From Auriscalpium vulgare (Eukaryota; Basidiomycota; Agaricomycetes; Russulales; Auriscalpiaceae), in contig JAHBBC010000005.1 in NCBI GenBank assembly GCA_019915015.1, forward strand, positions 1,922,001 through 1,986,000: a stretch of 64,000 bases of DNA, in the 5' to 3' direction. Under the pieces are notes generated by a model. The model searched no databases, was not told where the DNA came from, and worked only from the letters and a program-made list of their open reading frames with translations. Shown here in pieces: positions 22,486 through 34,073 of the stretch (the first letter of the stretch is position 1; each line of letters starts with the position of its first letter). The position numbers were made by a program, and so were the translations under genes.

Positions 22486-24907
22486 ATGGTTCTCAACATA
22501 TCAGATATGTGCATGCCTGTATGCTGTTCTTAATTGTTATTTAACTTATGCGTTATGTATCCTTCGTCTTGCTGTACTGTATGCAGATTTTGTTTTGTCA
22601 TTCGCGAGTCGTCCACTGTGTGACATACCCACGGCCCTGACGGGCGCCGGACCACCTTTTCAATCAGTACCCTGTTACAAGCGCAATAAATCCCTCGTTG
22701 TTGACACTCAGTTTGAAAAATGGTGGAGCCCAGATGGTGCATGATGCACAGGTCAGTACAACGGTAACCTGACAAGCCGCATCGGTCCTCTCGTTGGTCG
22801 GACATTGCAGATACTGAGGTGCCGGAATGCCAACCTTTTCATTTGGTTACATAGCTACTGTAGCGACTCGGGCTGAGATTGCATGCCAAGGACGGGCGAC
22901 GGTCCATCATCAGCAAAGGGCCGTGGTCTCAGAAAGACTCACGTGATCTCAGGTGGACCTTGGACGGGTCTCCAGCCTGGGCAGACCCTGGCGCGGTCGC
23001 CGGTCTGGGGTCGACCTCGGATAGCCTCATGTCGAATGGTTGAGTTCCCGAGTCTCGGGACCTTGCCATGGCTGCGAGACTGGGATAGCCACACATGGCT
23101 ATCCGAGGCCATACGAGCCGACACAAGACTATAAACCTAGCCATGGCTGCGAGACTCGGTTCACCAGATATTGTGATACAATCGGAGGGCAGTGTGGTAG
23201 TTCTTCTTATGGTCATAGCAGTTCATGAGCAAAATAAATATTATATTGACATTACAGTATACAGTACACTAGAGAGACACCGACGGCCTGCACGACGTCG
23301 GGCAAACCGTTCACCTTGCATCGCGGGGCAGCAGCGCCCTCGGAGCTTCTCACGCACAAGTAGCACACAGAAAGCAATGTCGAGGAAGGGTGGGACGTAG
23401 TATATGACGAGTATATGCGCGCCCGATGCGCTAGAACGGATGTTAGGCAACCTAAGAGAAAAAGTCACGGCGGGTGAGTGTACCTTGTATGCTCGTGGAT
23501 GTTGTCATGGTAATCGAGATAGTCCTGCGGACGTGTGGTGAGATTCGGAAAACCGGGAGGTAGACATCACGTACCTAGGAAGCTAGTCCGGGGCTAGCAA
23601 CATCAATGAGTCATTGTACTACTCAAAGCGGGCGTGAGCTATGCTGAAGAATGGCAGCGCGTGTGGCAAATATATGCGTACCTGTTGACCGACGCAGTGA
23701 ACGAGAGGCTCAACCTGGGATTCTTGTCAGTCGACACTCGAGCCTGTGAGAGGAAGGGAGCTTCACCTGCACAACTCAGCGCTCAAAGGGACGCCGGGCT
23801 GCCAGCCAGGGAAGAAGCGGAGCGACGGGCAGATGGGCCTTGGCAGGATGAGGGAGGGAGGGAAAGGGCAACGAGACAGCGAACTCGCTCCACCGCTCTA
23901 TATATATGAGCAAGGAGCGGAGTTTCAAAACGCGACGCGACGCGGAGTCGAGTCATCGTCACGCCCCCGCATACAGCCTGCAAGCCGTGCTACCGCGACT
24001 TTGCCCAACTGCGGTCCATCGCAAGTCCCAGCTCGCGCCTCTTTCCCGCTAAAGACGCTACCGCCGCTACTTGACTCACTTCACTCACTCCCACAAAGTC
24101 CCTCCCTCTCCCTCCCGGCGAGCAGGAAGGGAGGGACGACGTGGCGAGCATGGACATCAGGCATCCGGGCGACACGGCGGCAGTTCATGGGGTGGATGAC
24201 TCGAGTGCGGGCTCGAGGAGCAACGGGTATATGCGCGGCGCAGTGTCGCACAGGCCTCCGCATGATGGTCGGGCAGCGCGTCGCGGTTGCTCCGCCATGA
24301 TGCGGGACAGGCGGCGGTAGAGCTCGCGCGCCCCAGCCCGCCGTGATTCTCGCGGTCTGCGGACCCCGAGGCGAGCGTCGACACGGACGAGATGCGCCTT
24401 CTGCGTGGCTTGCTGCGCTCGAGGCTCAGCGTGCGCGTGAGCCCACGACGCCGAAGCTCGCGTTGCCGTCGTACAGAGGATGGTAATTTGGGGCCGGATG
24501 ATGGCGAGAACGAGCGCGATGATGAGCGTAGTAGTGACAGCAATGCAGCCCCATCTTCTCTAGTTTTCGGTGTATTTATCGCAGCACTGTACTGTACTAC
24601 ACACTTTCTACGTGCTACGGCTCCTGTGCTTCTAATAAAAACCTGGGTCCAATCCCAGACCGGGGTGTCCCATGTGAGCCCCACGCGAGGCCATCCGAGG
24701 CGTGTCCCGATCGGGAAGGCATACGCGCCTTCGCGCGACTTCGGCACTTTTGCTGATGATGTACGCGTATTGTGCGAAGACGTATCGCGGAGTAAGTACA
24801 TTATTGAACATAGTTTGTATCGAGATTCACTGCACATAGCGTTCCTGATCAGAGCCGTGACTATGAGGATGACCACGCAAAACTCGGTGCAGGATGGTGT
24901 CCACCAC
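22486..24907. other. Gene-poor stretch; TATA-like site and one membrane-like exon pair
   Basis: No confident gene. A sequence centred on CATGGCTGCGAGACT is repeated at about 23069 and 23142. On the minus strand 23250-23530, two segments join across an intron (DYLDYHDNIHEHT then ASGAHILVIYYVPPFLDIAF), ending at a stop at about 23241. This could be the end of a small membrane-protein gene, without a readable start. A TATATATA box at about 23900 on + precedes a short frame starting at 24150 (MDIRHPGDTAAVHG) of doubtful coding status. Confidence 0.35.
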
Positions 24908-26335
24908 TCAACGGTCACCGGGTTTGCCGACCTGCACAATGAGACAAACGTCCGCGTATGTCCACGACACGCCTGCCTCATTCCCATAGACCATCATCGG
25001 TTGTGACACCTTCGTCCATGAATTCGGCATCGTCACCCAGCTGACCTCGTCCAGTCGGTTCGAGTCATCCGAGTCGTCCGAGTCGTGCGAGTTATACACC
25101 ATCGTCCCGACTATGCGGTCCTTGAAGTCGTCCTCCCTCCCCCCATCATCGAGCAGTTCGGGTACGTAGTCCAGCATGAAGAGCTGCTCACTCCGAGTCC
25201 CACTACTAGGGTCGAGGAAGCCACGACCATGGTCGCGCCGGTCGAAGGATCCTCGCCGTAAATATAGTACAGGTCGGGATTTAGGAGCTTGGTGCAAGCG
25301 TGGAAAACAAGCGCGTCAGAGCCCTTGAGCAGCCTCCGGACGTGCTCGAGGGACGCGGAATACAGGTCTGTCGGGTCGGTGAGGATAGGGTAGACATGGC
25401 GCAGCCCGAAACCGAGCTTTCCACCCTCGGGAAGGAAGTCAGGCGAGTCGAGCAGTTCTCCGAGCGTAGACTGGAAGGTGTCCTCATCGCTGGATGCAGC
25501 GCGCGGGTCCACAGAGGAGAGGGCGCCCGGAAGATTGGGTTCGTCGACGTCCGCGTAGTATATGTTATAGGTGAGGGTGATGCGATAACCCTTCGTCACC
25601 GGGAGGACCTCGTGCTCGACGTCACTGAAGAAGGTGATGTAGGCGATGGACGGTTCTTCAGCATCCTTCACGGCCTTGGCGGAGTCGAACGTCCATTCAT
25701 CGTTTCCGTGGCGTAGTATGAGCGCGCCCCCTTCGTGGGAAGTGGGTAACACAACAACAAGCGACGCAAACATGCTCCCACTCCTAGGAGTGTCCTTGTG
25801 AGGCTTGAAAAAGGAGCCTTCGTCTGAGGAGAAAATCAGTGAGGCTCGCGAAGCGACTGCAGCTACGCACCGTAAACGTTCAGTTTGTACAACTCGAGAT
25901 CCACGGGGCGCAATGCATCACTGCCTTCCAGAAGGTGACTCCGGATCACTTCAATAAGCTCGCTGCGCTCGGGCACGAACGGGGTGGAGAAGTATTTAGT
26001 ATCCAGTTTCCCTGCCTTGCGGTAATTCTCGTCCTCGACGGTCTGATTGTTGACGCCGAACGACGCGCGATCGCATGCTTTTGACAGAGTCTCCAATTTG
26101 TCCTGCCCCGCTCCGACACAGTCGAGGCGCCTGCAAGTTGATTCGAGGCTGTCAGAGGTGACGCTCGTCATAAGAAAAGAAGATCACATTACTGTGCATT
26201 GTCGTCCTTGCCGTAGTATAGAAAAACATCGTCTGGCTGGACAGGAAGAGTGCCGCTGGCAAACGGAGGCTTGCGCGTGATACACTGACGGAGGCGCTTC
26301 AGCGTTTCGCCCGTGCTTTCAGTGCGGATAGACAT
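24908..26335 (-). CDS. 2OG-Fe(II) oxygenase-like protein, probable late frameshift
   Basis: Predicted iron/2-oxoglutarate dioxygenase of the prolyl-4-hydroxylase-like type; substrate unknown. Start at the ATG at 26335 (MSIRTESTGETLKRL). An intron joins DNAQ to RLDCVGAGQDKLETL, and a second joins LELYKLNVY to EGSFFKPHKDTPRSG. The HxD iron pair is in FFKPHKDTPR. The distal His and the 2OG-binding Arg are in DVEHEVLPVTKGYRITLTYN. After LNPDLYYIYGEDPSTGATMV the coding frame changes near 25215-25235 to one reading DPSSGTRSEQLFMLDYVPEL. It ends SWTYADVCLIVQVGKPGDR at 24908. No intron of normal size fits there, so a one-base frameshift (real or assembly error) is likely. Confidence 0.7.
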
Positions 26336-26718
26336 CGTGCGGGGTTACACTGGCGAAGAGATACGGGGGATGATGCTTTTATCCTTTGCAGCGGTAGAGG
26401 AACAGGTACGTACCCATTCGCTTCCAATCACGGTGACTCTTGCGGGAAAAGGTGATAGGAATCACTTACTACATGCACGAGGGGCAAGATTTCGGCTACG
26501 GATAGTATGAGCGTTTCATGAAACGTCAGACAGACTGGAGAAGAGCTGCGGGCAAACAAGATTCTCGGCATCCTGAGCAAACTATCGATGGCGATGAGAT
26601 GGATAGTAACTTCTTGTCGAAGGTGAGCAGTGAGCATTACGGATTCGAAGCAGCTGGCTGGGCTGGTCACGTGGTCCAAGTCCATAGGAACGTCGTCCCT
26701 TGCCCACCGTCTACCAGC
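26336..26718. other. Unrelated sequence replacing the 3' half of kinase copy B
   Basis: Homology to the other kinase copies stops at about 26719. The 380 bases from there to the oxygenase start do not resemble kinase exons in any frame. Confidence 0.5.
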
Positions 26719-27257
26719 AAATGTTTCGAACGGTGGGTCGTTGATGGGTCGCATCAACGGTAGGATAAGGATAGGCTCCGGTGTCCCAGGTAGGTAGAGG
26801 ATCGCGTGAGGCCAGAGAGTATGGTTCCTCGGATCCGACGCGACAGGCTCCGAGGTGAAGAGCTTGTACATCTTGATCTCTCTCGGGTCGTCGAAGTCGA
26901 TCTGCTTGAGCACGACCTGAGCACCGTCAGACTTGCGCGTCGCATCGATCACCGCCCATCTCCACTGTTGCAAGGAAATCATATCAGCGTATGCGAGCCC
27001 GCAGTACTGGGCGCAGTGCGCACCGAGTTACGATGACCGTCTTCGGCGAGCTCGCGGGGTGTCCCGTTAGCAAGCCAGGATGGCTCCCAATCGGGATGAT
27101 AGCGGGGCCGTAGTACATAGCCTGCCTGCTCGAGTACCACGTAGCGTTGAACCCACCATGGCTCGCCCTCGGAGCGATATTTAGGGTCTTCCTTTTCCAG
27201 TTGCAGCTTTTGCACTATTTCCAAAGCGTTGTATGACGTGTTCGGGTCAGCGTCCAT
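26719..27257 (-). pseudogene. Truncated kinase-like gene, copy B
   Basis: Start at the ATG at 27257 (MDADPNTSYNALEIVQKL). The N-terminal segment and first intron are intact, followed by VIDATRKSDGAQVVLKQIDF and LPLMRPINDPPFETF. At 26719 the sequence departs abruptly from copies A and D. Everything C-terminal is missing: the catalytic loop, DYG motif, activation segment and C-lobe. A 5' fragment of the family, left by rearrangement; it cannot be a functional kinase. Confidence 0.75.
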
Positions 27258-27517
27258 AGGGAGGTCGAGGATACTTGCACAAGGGAAAATGCGAATATAT
27301 AGCTGGGACTCATGAGCGGCGTAGTTGTGTCTGAACAACAACAACTGGGAGCAGACGCGGTCGATCACCAGATTCGATCAGATGGCCAGCCAGCCGGGTC
27401 TTGAACAACGTCGGGCGCCTGCTACTGGCAACCTCGGCGGCCGTTCAACGTTCACCTATTGTTCCCGACCTCTTGTTCAGATGTCAGCACGACGTTGCTT
27501 CTTGTTCTGAATACCAC
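27258..27517. repeat. Shared 5' flank block 1 (about 27258-27512)
   Basis: Contains a TATATAG box (minus strand, near 27297) and, further upstream, a segment opening CTGAACAACAAC and closing CTTGTTCTGAATA. The same block lies upstream of kinase copy D (34074-34322) and of the carboxylesterase relic (34837-35065). Confidence 0.65.
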
Positions 27518-27785
27518 AGAAGGCGCTTCCATCCCATGCGTAAGTCGGCCTACATCGCTTTCCGATTCAGACTTCTGTCCTGACGTCTATGATAGAACTC
27601 GCTGAAGCGCGCGGTCGGGGTAGCGTAGCCCCCTAATGAGAGCTTTCGCAAGCTCGAAACCGCAAAAATTACAAGGCCCATTTCGTATTCCTAGTACTGC
27701 CCATTAGTTTGTCTGTAGGATGTGTAGATGACTATACGGTCTTTACCAATGATAATCTTGCGTCAGAGGTTCACATAATGCCGGT
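27518..27785 (+). repeat. Dispersed 265-bp repeat, copy 1
   Basis: Matches 38776-39035 in direct orientation over its whole length. Shared landmarks are GGCGCTTCCATCCCATGCG, GAAGCGCGCGGTCGGGGTAG, TTCGCAAGCTCGAAACCGC and GCGTCAGAGGTTCAC. Noncoding, with a few small indels between copies. Confidence 0.75.
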
Positions 27786-28021
27786 TGTGCTTATGTACCG
27801 CTCTGTCGAGGTAACCCCAAGCTGGTATGCATGGCCTTCTACCTGGATGGGACGACCTAAAGAACGGCCCTGGAATCGGAGACTCATCCATCAGCTCCGT
27901 CGTCTAGGTCTGCATGAACTATCGCTGAGTAGCGACACACCTGTTGCAGAGTCCGCCCATCCAGATAAGTACATAGATCATCAATTGGACAGGTAACAGT
28001 ACAAGTGGAATACAGGACGTA

Positions 28022-28042
28022 GTGTGTGTGTGTGTGTGTGTG
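28022..28042 (+). repeat. (GT)n microsatellite
   Basis: About ten GT units just beyond the RMD5 stop codon. Confidence 0.9.
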
Positions 28043-28061
28043 GTGGTACAGGGTCAAACAG

Positions 28062-29497
28062 TCAGAAGTAAACACGCAACGCAGTGTTCAACGTCGACTC
28101 GACGGGGCAGTAAGGACATTTGACAATCCTGGCAAAAAATCAGCACCTCCCACGAATCAAAGACTAGATGCCTACCCTTTGGCCTTGCTCAGCTTCTGCA
28201 GGCTATCCTTGGAGACGACGTGCCCACAAGCCATCATCATGGGCGGGTTCTGCTCCGTCGATTGGTCCTTCGACACCGGACACGCGAAGATCGAGTGATA
28301 GCGGTTCTCCGGCGGCAGCGGCACCTCAATCTGCGCCCTGTCAGTCCGCCTCCTGCACCGCAAAGTAGTCCACTCACCGGCAGTTCATCTGTCTGGCTCC
28401 ACTCACTCCTGCGCTCCCGCATGATCTTCCTCCCCTTCTCGATACGGGCGAGCGCACCGCCCCCACCAATGTCGGCAACAACACGCAGCGGCGCCTGCTT
28501 GCTCATCCCAAGGCTCGCGCTGAACTCGGTCGCGAACATTGGCTCGAGCTCCTGATGCACCGCGGGCAACGTCAGGTCCTCGTAGGGCGACTTCTGCATG
28601 CGCTCGCGCGGGACGAACATCAGCGCAGCCATGAGCCGCCGCAGCTCCGGTGCATGCGTCGTGAAAAATAGGCTGAGATGTTTGTTCGCATAGTTAATGG
28701 CGCGTTGCAGGTCGGGTGGGGAGGAGAGCAAGAGGCGGATGTATTCAGAGCGATGGAGGTAAAATTCGAGGGGTGATGAGCGGGACTGCAGGAAAGAGCG
28801 GTTGCGCGTTGCCCATCTGACATATGGCGTGAGTGTGAGTAACAGCATCAAAAAGACGGCTCCGGACGTACTCTAACGCGGGTGCGATGTCTTGATTTCG
28901 TAGGGCTGTGAGGATGCGGTATAAGTCAATGAACTGGGATTGTAGGTGCGACGGTATATCGATGCCAAATTCCTGGATAATACCGTTGAGTTAATACATG
29001 CAGCGCAGCAAAGTAGCTGCCCCGAACATACCTCTATAAACGTTTCCGCTGTTGAGAATCGCCCGGTCCGCAAGAAATGCATTGCAACGACGCGTTCTAA
29101 CGCAGCCTCAGCCTCTTCTGAAGCAAACAACGGCTCATAGGTTGGCAGCGCATTTTGAAATCGCTAGCATACAACCCACGACTTCCATCAGCCACAAGCT
29201 CACCGATGCCCCCAGCAAACGCACCTTATCCAGCGCCTTGCCATAGCGCGCAAGCGAGTTGTACACCTCCTTCTGGCGGTCGTCGATCTCCTTCTTCCGC
29301 AGCTCTATCGTCTTGGCGAGACCATGTAGCTCGTACTCGTAGCTCCGCCCCTCTTGTATTCGCTGCTTCTGGTCGTGCAGCGTCGCCAGTAGAGAGTCAA
29401 GTGAGTCGCTGATTGCGGGGGCCTTGCCCTTGTTGATTGGAGGGTGCGCCGACGTGAGTTGCTCGAGCTTGACAAGCTCCTTCAGCGTCGCATCCAT
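28062..29497 (-). CDS. RMD5: RMD5/GID2-type RING E3 subunit of the GID (CTLH) complex
   Basis: Catalytic RING-like subunit of the GID/CTLH ubiquitin ligase, which in yeast degrades gluconeogenic enzymes. Start at the ATG at 29497 (MDATLKELVKLEQL). An N-terminal coiled coil (QRIQEGRSYEYELHGLAKTI) is followed by LisH/CTLH-type helices (ERVVAMHFLRTGRFSTAETF, GIDIPSHLQSQFIDLYRIL). The RING-like end reads FACPVSKDQSTEQNPPMMM then ACGHVVSKDSLQKLSKAKG. A last 46-bp intron leads to IVKCPYCPVESTLNTALRVYF and the stop at 28062. The short last exon supplies the final Cys pair, so it is needed for a complete RING. Its start lies about 250 bp from that of divergent NSA1. Confidence 0.9.
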
Positions 29498-29748
29498 GGC
29501 TGGCGCGTGCTGTAGAGGCGTGGACGTTGTATAGGCTTGTGCGATGAAGGATTTCAAGGAGGGATGGGGCGCCGGGACTCTTACATACAGACCCTGGCAC
29601 GTGATTTGTCTGGCTTTCTTTTCGCCTGGCACTGCTTCAACTTGCTTGCTGCTTTTACGGCTCCTTCTCGACCTCTCTACGTCTAGCTAGGCCGTGAAAA
29701 CGAGCTGCAGGTTTTGCGAGACTTCCCGGGAAACTACCGATCCTCGAA
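29498..29748. promoter_or_regulatory. Divergent promoter of RMD5 and NSA1
   Basis: The only space between two head-to-head start codons (251 bp), so both promoters must lie here or overlap. No clear TATA box was seen. Confidence 0.6.
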
Positions 29749-31213
29749 ATGTCCCGATTCTTCACTGGCGACGAACTCGGCAGCATAAAATCCGTCACAT
29801 ACACTCCAGATGCCGAAACCAAACTCACAGTCGCACTTCTGCACGATGGCAGCGAGGCCGGGAAAACGCGCGCTGTACAAAAGCTCGCCATGTTTCCCGC
29901 TCAGAGCACGCCAGACATCGAAGAAGGGCCGCTGGTACGTGACTTTTCCTGCTTTTGCGGCTAAGCTGACACGAAAGCATGAAGGGAAGATAGCATCTGC
30001 ACACGCTGATGGGTCTGTCCATGTTTCTCGGGCACACGGGGACAAGTTAGAGCTTGTACAAGAGTGGACGGAGCCGCGCCTGCGCGCAGGCCAGCGATAT
30101 ATTGGACTCGCGGCATCCGCCAGGTGCGTCTGCCGCACGATGCGCGAGTGGGCATTTACTCATTCTTTGCTCTGGCTGCAGGGGAGTGTACTCATGTACA
30201 TCCAATGGCGCTCTTCGCTTTACCAGCTCCGGCGACGCTTCAACGTCGTCTTCGCAGACGGCCGTCCTGCCTATGCGCTTAGCAGAATGGCGTCTCTCCC
30301 CGGACGAAAAGTCCTTCGCATACGGAGGTGACGAAGTCGAGGTATCCGTCTGGGATGTCGACGCCGCGTTTTCCTCACCATCCACTCCCTCCGCTCCCAC
30401 CGCCGACGAGGCCGCGGCGAAAAAGCGCAAGCGCAGTCAGGCTCTACTTCCCGGCGAGACCTGGCGCGCGAAGAACATATCCAACGACGCCCTCAGTCTG
30501 CGACACCCTGTGCGCAACACGTGTCTTACGTACCTCGATGCGTCGCGCTCCATCGTCGCGGGCACGCAGCTCGGCGCTGTGCGTCGGTACGACACGCGCG
30601 CCGCCCGCAAGCCCGTGGCGAACTGGCTGTTGACGGAGACAGCGAGGGTTGGCGGGATACGAGTAGCAGAAAAAGGGCTGAAGGAATAGTGAGTTTTCAC
30701 CGGTGATTGATGATGAGACAGCTGACGGTTCTGTAGCGAGCTGTTCATTGCTGATAGCGGGTCAAATCTGTTTGCGCTGGACACGCGCACAGGGCGCGTC
30801 GTATATGGATACAAAGGTGTGCATCCACACTATCTCTTGATAAAGGCTCACAACTAGTCCCAGGCCTCGCTGGCGCAGTTACCTCCATCGCGCCCTCCCC
30901 GACCAACCTCGCGTCCTCTGCGCTGGACCGTTATGTCCGCGTGCACAGCACCTTCCCGCCTGCCGAGCCCGGCACACAACAAGACAACAAGGGTGCGGTG
31001 CTTGAGAAGGTGTTCGCAAGAAGTATACCGACGGTCGTGGTGTGGGACCCCGTCATGAATTCAGAAGGCAGAGAGAATGGGCTAGAGCAGGCCGATGGGT
31101 TGAGTGATGGCGAAGAGGAGGTGTGGGAGGGTATGCAAGAAGCTGAGGACGATGTCACTGAGGACGAAGAGGGTGGGCGGCCGAAACGGAAGGGTAAAAA
31201 GAGCGCCGCGTGA
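29749..31213 (+). CDS. NSA1: Nsa1/WDR74-type ribosome biogenesis WD protein
   Basis: Nsa1 (WDR74 in animals) is a nucleolar beta-propeller protein of early pre-60S particles. Start at the ATG at 29749 (MSRFFTGDELGSIKSV); exon 1 ends at 29934. Later exons encode GKIASAHADGSVHVSR, GVYSCTSNGALRF, WRLSPDEKSFAYGGDEVEVS, then the family-typical RHPVRNTCLTYLDASRSI with VAGTQLGAVRRYDTRAARKP, LFIADSGSNLFALDTRTG, and SIAPSPTNLASSALDRYVRV. The C-terminus is acidic and then Lys-rich (GRPKRKGKKSAA), which would suit nucleolar targeting. A KKRKR cluster is also present in the middle. Intron phases join without frameshift. Stop at 31213. Confidence 0.88.
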
Positions 31214-31640
31214 GCTCAACATTTCTAATCTCACGCACGCAGCAGCGACTACTATCCACCCACAGAGTCAATCGGACCGCACTGTGCTTGAGTTCATATC
31301 ATTTTCGCGGCTAATTCATCTTCCTCAGGCGAACCTGTGTTGGGTCTTCGTTGAAGTTCGACCACCTTGTGACGCGTGTGCACAGACCCTTATGAGTAAA
31401 CCTTGCCGCCTTCTCCGGTTTCGATATCGATACGTCACTCAAGATACACTCAATTGTTTTCCAGAAAGCGATTCATTCTCCGGCGTCACGGCGCTAAATT
31501 TGCCCGCCAACTCGGTATACGTTGTTCTAACAGGTTGATTGTCTCATCGTCAACTGTGCGTTCAGTCCGCCTACAAGAGACTGGTGTTGTTCCCTGCTCA
31601 CAGCGCTCACCTTACCGCTTTCTTCAACCCCCCTCGCCAC
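31214..31640. other. Intergenic, no gene recognised
   Basis: Spacer between NSA1 and the small gene; the last part is the likely promoter of the small gene. Confidence 0.5.
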
Positions 31641-32223
31641 ATGACTTCGTCCTCCCTCATTGCAGCAGAGCGCAAGGCTTGGGATGCCTATAGGGCTGAC
31701 TTAGCCGTTGTCTCCGTCGACTCCAAACGAAAGTTCGTCGGCAAGGGTTTCTTCACCATCCTCACAAGGCATCGCCCTCGCATGCAGACGATGATTGGAG
31801 ACTATTACATTTACAAGACCCTTTCTTATATCGAGAATTCAAACGACATGCGTATTTTCGACGCTGACCCGCCCGAAAGCGTGCAAATTCTGCGCGAGCT
31901 GTTGGCAAGGTGCGTTCTTTGTACACATCTCACATCCTATTCTCATCCGTACACGAGTAGAGCGCGCTCGTTGAGAGATTCCCTCACGGGCCGCCTCTCT
32001 CTGGTTGCGGCCTTCCTTACAGCTGAGCGATACCGTCGGACTGCGTACGCGGCCAGGGACGAATCCCAAGTGTGTCTCTTATCATGCGCTATGCCTTGGA
32101 ATGTCGCGTCATTCATATTAATGCAACGTCAAGTTTCTGGAAATGAGAGCTATGGCTGCAGAGAATATACAAGTCGGGAAAAAGGCGGGGGCAGATCTCG
32201 TTGGTGAGCCCCTCCCGCACTAA
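31641..32223 (+). CDS. Small unknown protein, paired with kinase copy D
   Basis: Paralog of the gene at 12601-13189; function unknown. Start at the ATG at 31641 (MTSSSLIAAERKAWDAYRAD). Exon 1 continues FTILTRHRPRMQTMIGDYYI to LRELLA. An intron then leads to RSLRDSLTGRLSLVAAFLTA with ERYRRTAYAARDESQ. A second intron (GTGTGTCTC to CGTCAAG) leads to FLEMRAMAAENIQVGKKAG and the ending VGEPLPH at the stop at 32221-32223. Product about 155 residues. All splice sites are conserved with copy A, and the frame is open throughout. It is convergent with the intact kinase-like gene, about 500 bp apart. Confidence 0.65.
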
Positions 32224-32723
32224 ACTTATACAGCACAGTTCTCATTCCAAGCTCAGCCTTTGACGAGACGAGGCGCAGCCGAGCGAGAGCAGAGCTGACC
32301 GGAGACCGTGGCCCTAATGGCGTCATCGTTGTTGATCCTTTCCCGATAGAGCCTGGCCCTAGAAAGGCGCAGGGTGCGACTTAGGCTCTTCTCATGGTTC
32401 GCCTTTGTTGACGACAGAGCAGATGGACCCCGGCACCAGCCGTTTGGAAAGCCTGGTAGACAACGGGCCAATCGTGTGTACAAAGCTCAGTCCTCTACGG
32501 CGGATGCAGCGCGTGTCCGCTCATAGATACAGACTTGCGAGCTCCTGCATCTATTTACTTCTGTCTCACGCACTTCGCTTCCCAAAGCTTGTCAGCGGTT
32601 TCCCCCTTTACTTCCGTGTCCAATTTGTGTCGTATGGAGGCAACCTGATCATGATGGATTCGATGCATGGAGAACGGTGCACTAAAACACAGAACAGCAC
32701 GGTTTGCGAGCAACCGAGAATAA
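32224..32723. other. Spacer between convergent genes (duplicate of 12076-12600)
   Basis: Noncoding; inverted copy of the spacer in the first convergent pair. Confidence 0.5.
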
Positions 32724-34073
32724 CTACTCAGGATCTGCCATTGCTGGCAAGCCACCAAGAATGTAGGTGGTGGTTTTGTACAAGTGGCCGATATTTCGAA
32801 GAAAGCGGAAAGGATAGAACTCCCACCTCCGAACCAGGCGACCGCGAAGCTTGCGGCTGCCCAAGCCAGCACAAATGACCGCGAAACGAGCGACCACGTC
32901 GTCCATGGTCGGCCTCGCAGCCGGATCCGCCTGCGTCATGTCGGCTACCAGCGCTTTCAGGAAACCAAAACCGTGATATTCCTGCAGAGCAGTGAGCTCG
33001 TTATTCTCACAAGAAGTTTGCGTGCGCGGCTTACTGATATAAAGACATTCTGAATCATATTTCCAAGGTAGTACACATCGATGGGGAAGGGGTTGACCGG
33101 GACTTTGGGGCCTGGATTTTTGAATTCAGGGACTGACTTGTCGCCTCCAGGCGTCGCCAGGATTAACGGAGGTCCGTCCTCCGGCCTCAATAGGGCAGAT
33201 AGCCCGTAGTCGATTATATAGTAGCGAGGCCGAGCCTGCGTACGAGTGAGGTGCTTAGGACGTCCCGTCCAGTCTCGAGTGCGATTGATCTCCATAGCAT
33301 GGAAGCCGTCGGGGTACATCGACGACGCATCCATCACAAAGTTGAGTTCCGTGCAATCGCTAGACGGCATGATGAGCACAACATCAAGGCAAAACAAAAC
33401 AAACGAGTGCGTACTGATGGGCGACGTGGGACTCGTGCATGAGCTGAATACCCTGTGCAAGTCTTTGAGCGGTGTGCAACGTGCGGAAAGAGCCTGCGAA
33501 ACAAACCTCGAATGCCGCAGAGAGAAACGGCACGACCTCCCCGAACGTCTCGAAAGGAGGGTCGTTGATGGGTCGCCCCAAAGGCATGACTAGGATAGGC
33601 TCCGGTACCCCAGGTAGGTAGAGGATCTCGTGGGGGAAGAGCGTATGGTTCCTCGGATCCGACGCCAAAGGCTCCGAGGTGAAGAGCTTGTACATCTTGA
33701 TCTCTCTCGAGTCGTCAAAGTCGATCTGCTTGAGCACTACCTGAGCACCGTCAGACTTGCGTGCTGCATCGATCACTTCCCATCTCCACTGTCGCAGGAA
33801 AAGCATATATCAGCGTATGCAAACCAGCAGTACTAGGCGCGTGCGCACCGAGTTACGATGACCGTCTTCGGCAAGCCCGCGGGGTGTCCCGTTAGAAACC
33901 CAGGATGGCTTCCAGTTAGGATGATAGCGTGGCCGCAGCACATAGCCTGCCTGCTCGAGTGCCACATAGCGTTCTACCCACCATCGCTCGCCCGCGTCGC
34001 GATATGCAGGATCCTCCTGTTCCTGTCGAATCTCCTCGCCAATGTCGTAGGGTGTGTAGATGCCAGTGGCCAT
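32724..34073 (-). CDS. Kinase-like protein, copy D (intact)
   Basis: Basidiomycete-type kinase-like family; substrate unknown. Start at the ATG at 34073 (MATGIYTPYDIGEEIRQEQE). Exon 1 ends at 33849 and intron 1 is 33789-33848. Visible kinase elements: VVLKQIDF (beta-3 Lys), RPINDPPFETFGEVV, IQLMHESHVAHQ joined across an intron to DCTELNFVMD, and YYIIDYGLSALLRPEDGP. The catalytic loop is therefore HQDCTELN, keeping Asp and Asn with HRD changed to HQD, and DFG is DYG. GGDKSVPEF, VYYLGNMIQN and MTQADPAARPTMDDVVARF follow. Asp, Asn and Lys are kept, so activity is possible; no Gly-rich loop is obvious. This is the only one of three copies with all frames open. A TATA-like AAATAG lies 40 bp upstream in the shared flank block. 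Confidence 0.78.

Noticed and set aside
24157..24987. 276-codon minus-strand frame
   Set aside because: Overlaps the end of the oxygenase gene, has Arg/Ser-rich composition and no recognisable motif.
28021..28045. GT repeat as a possible regulatory or Z-DNA element
   Set aside because: Ordinary microsatellite just past the RMD5 stop; nothing ties it to regulation.
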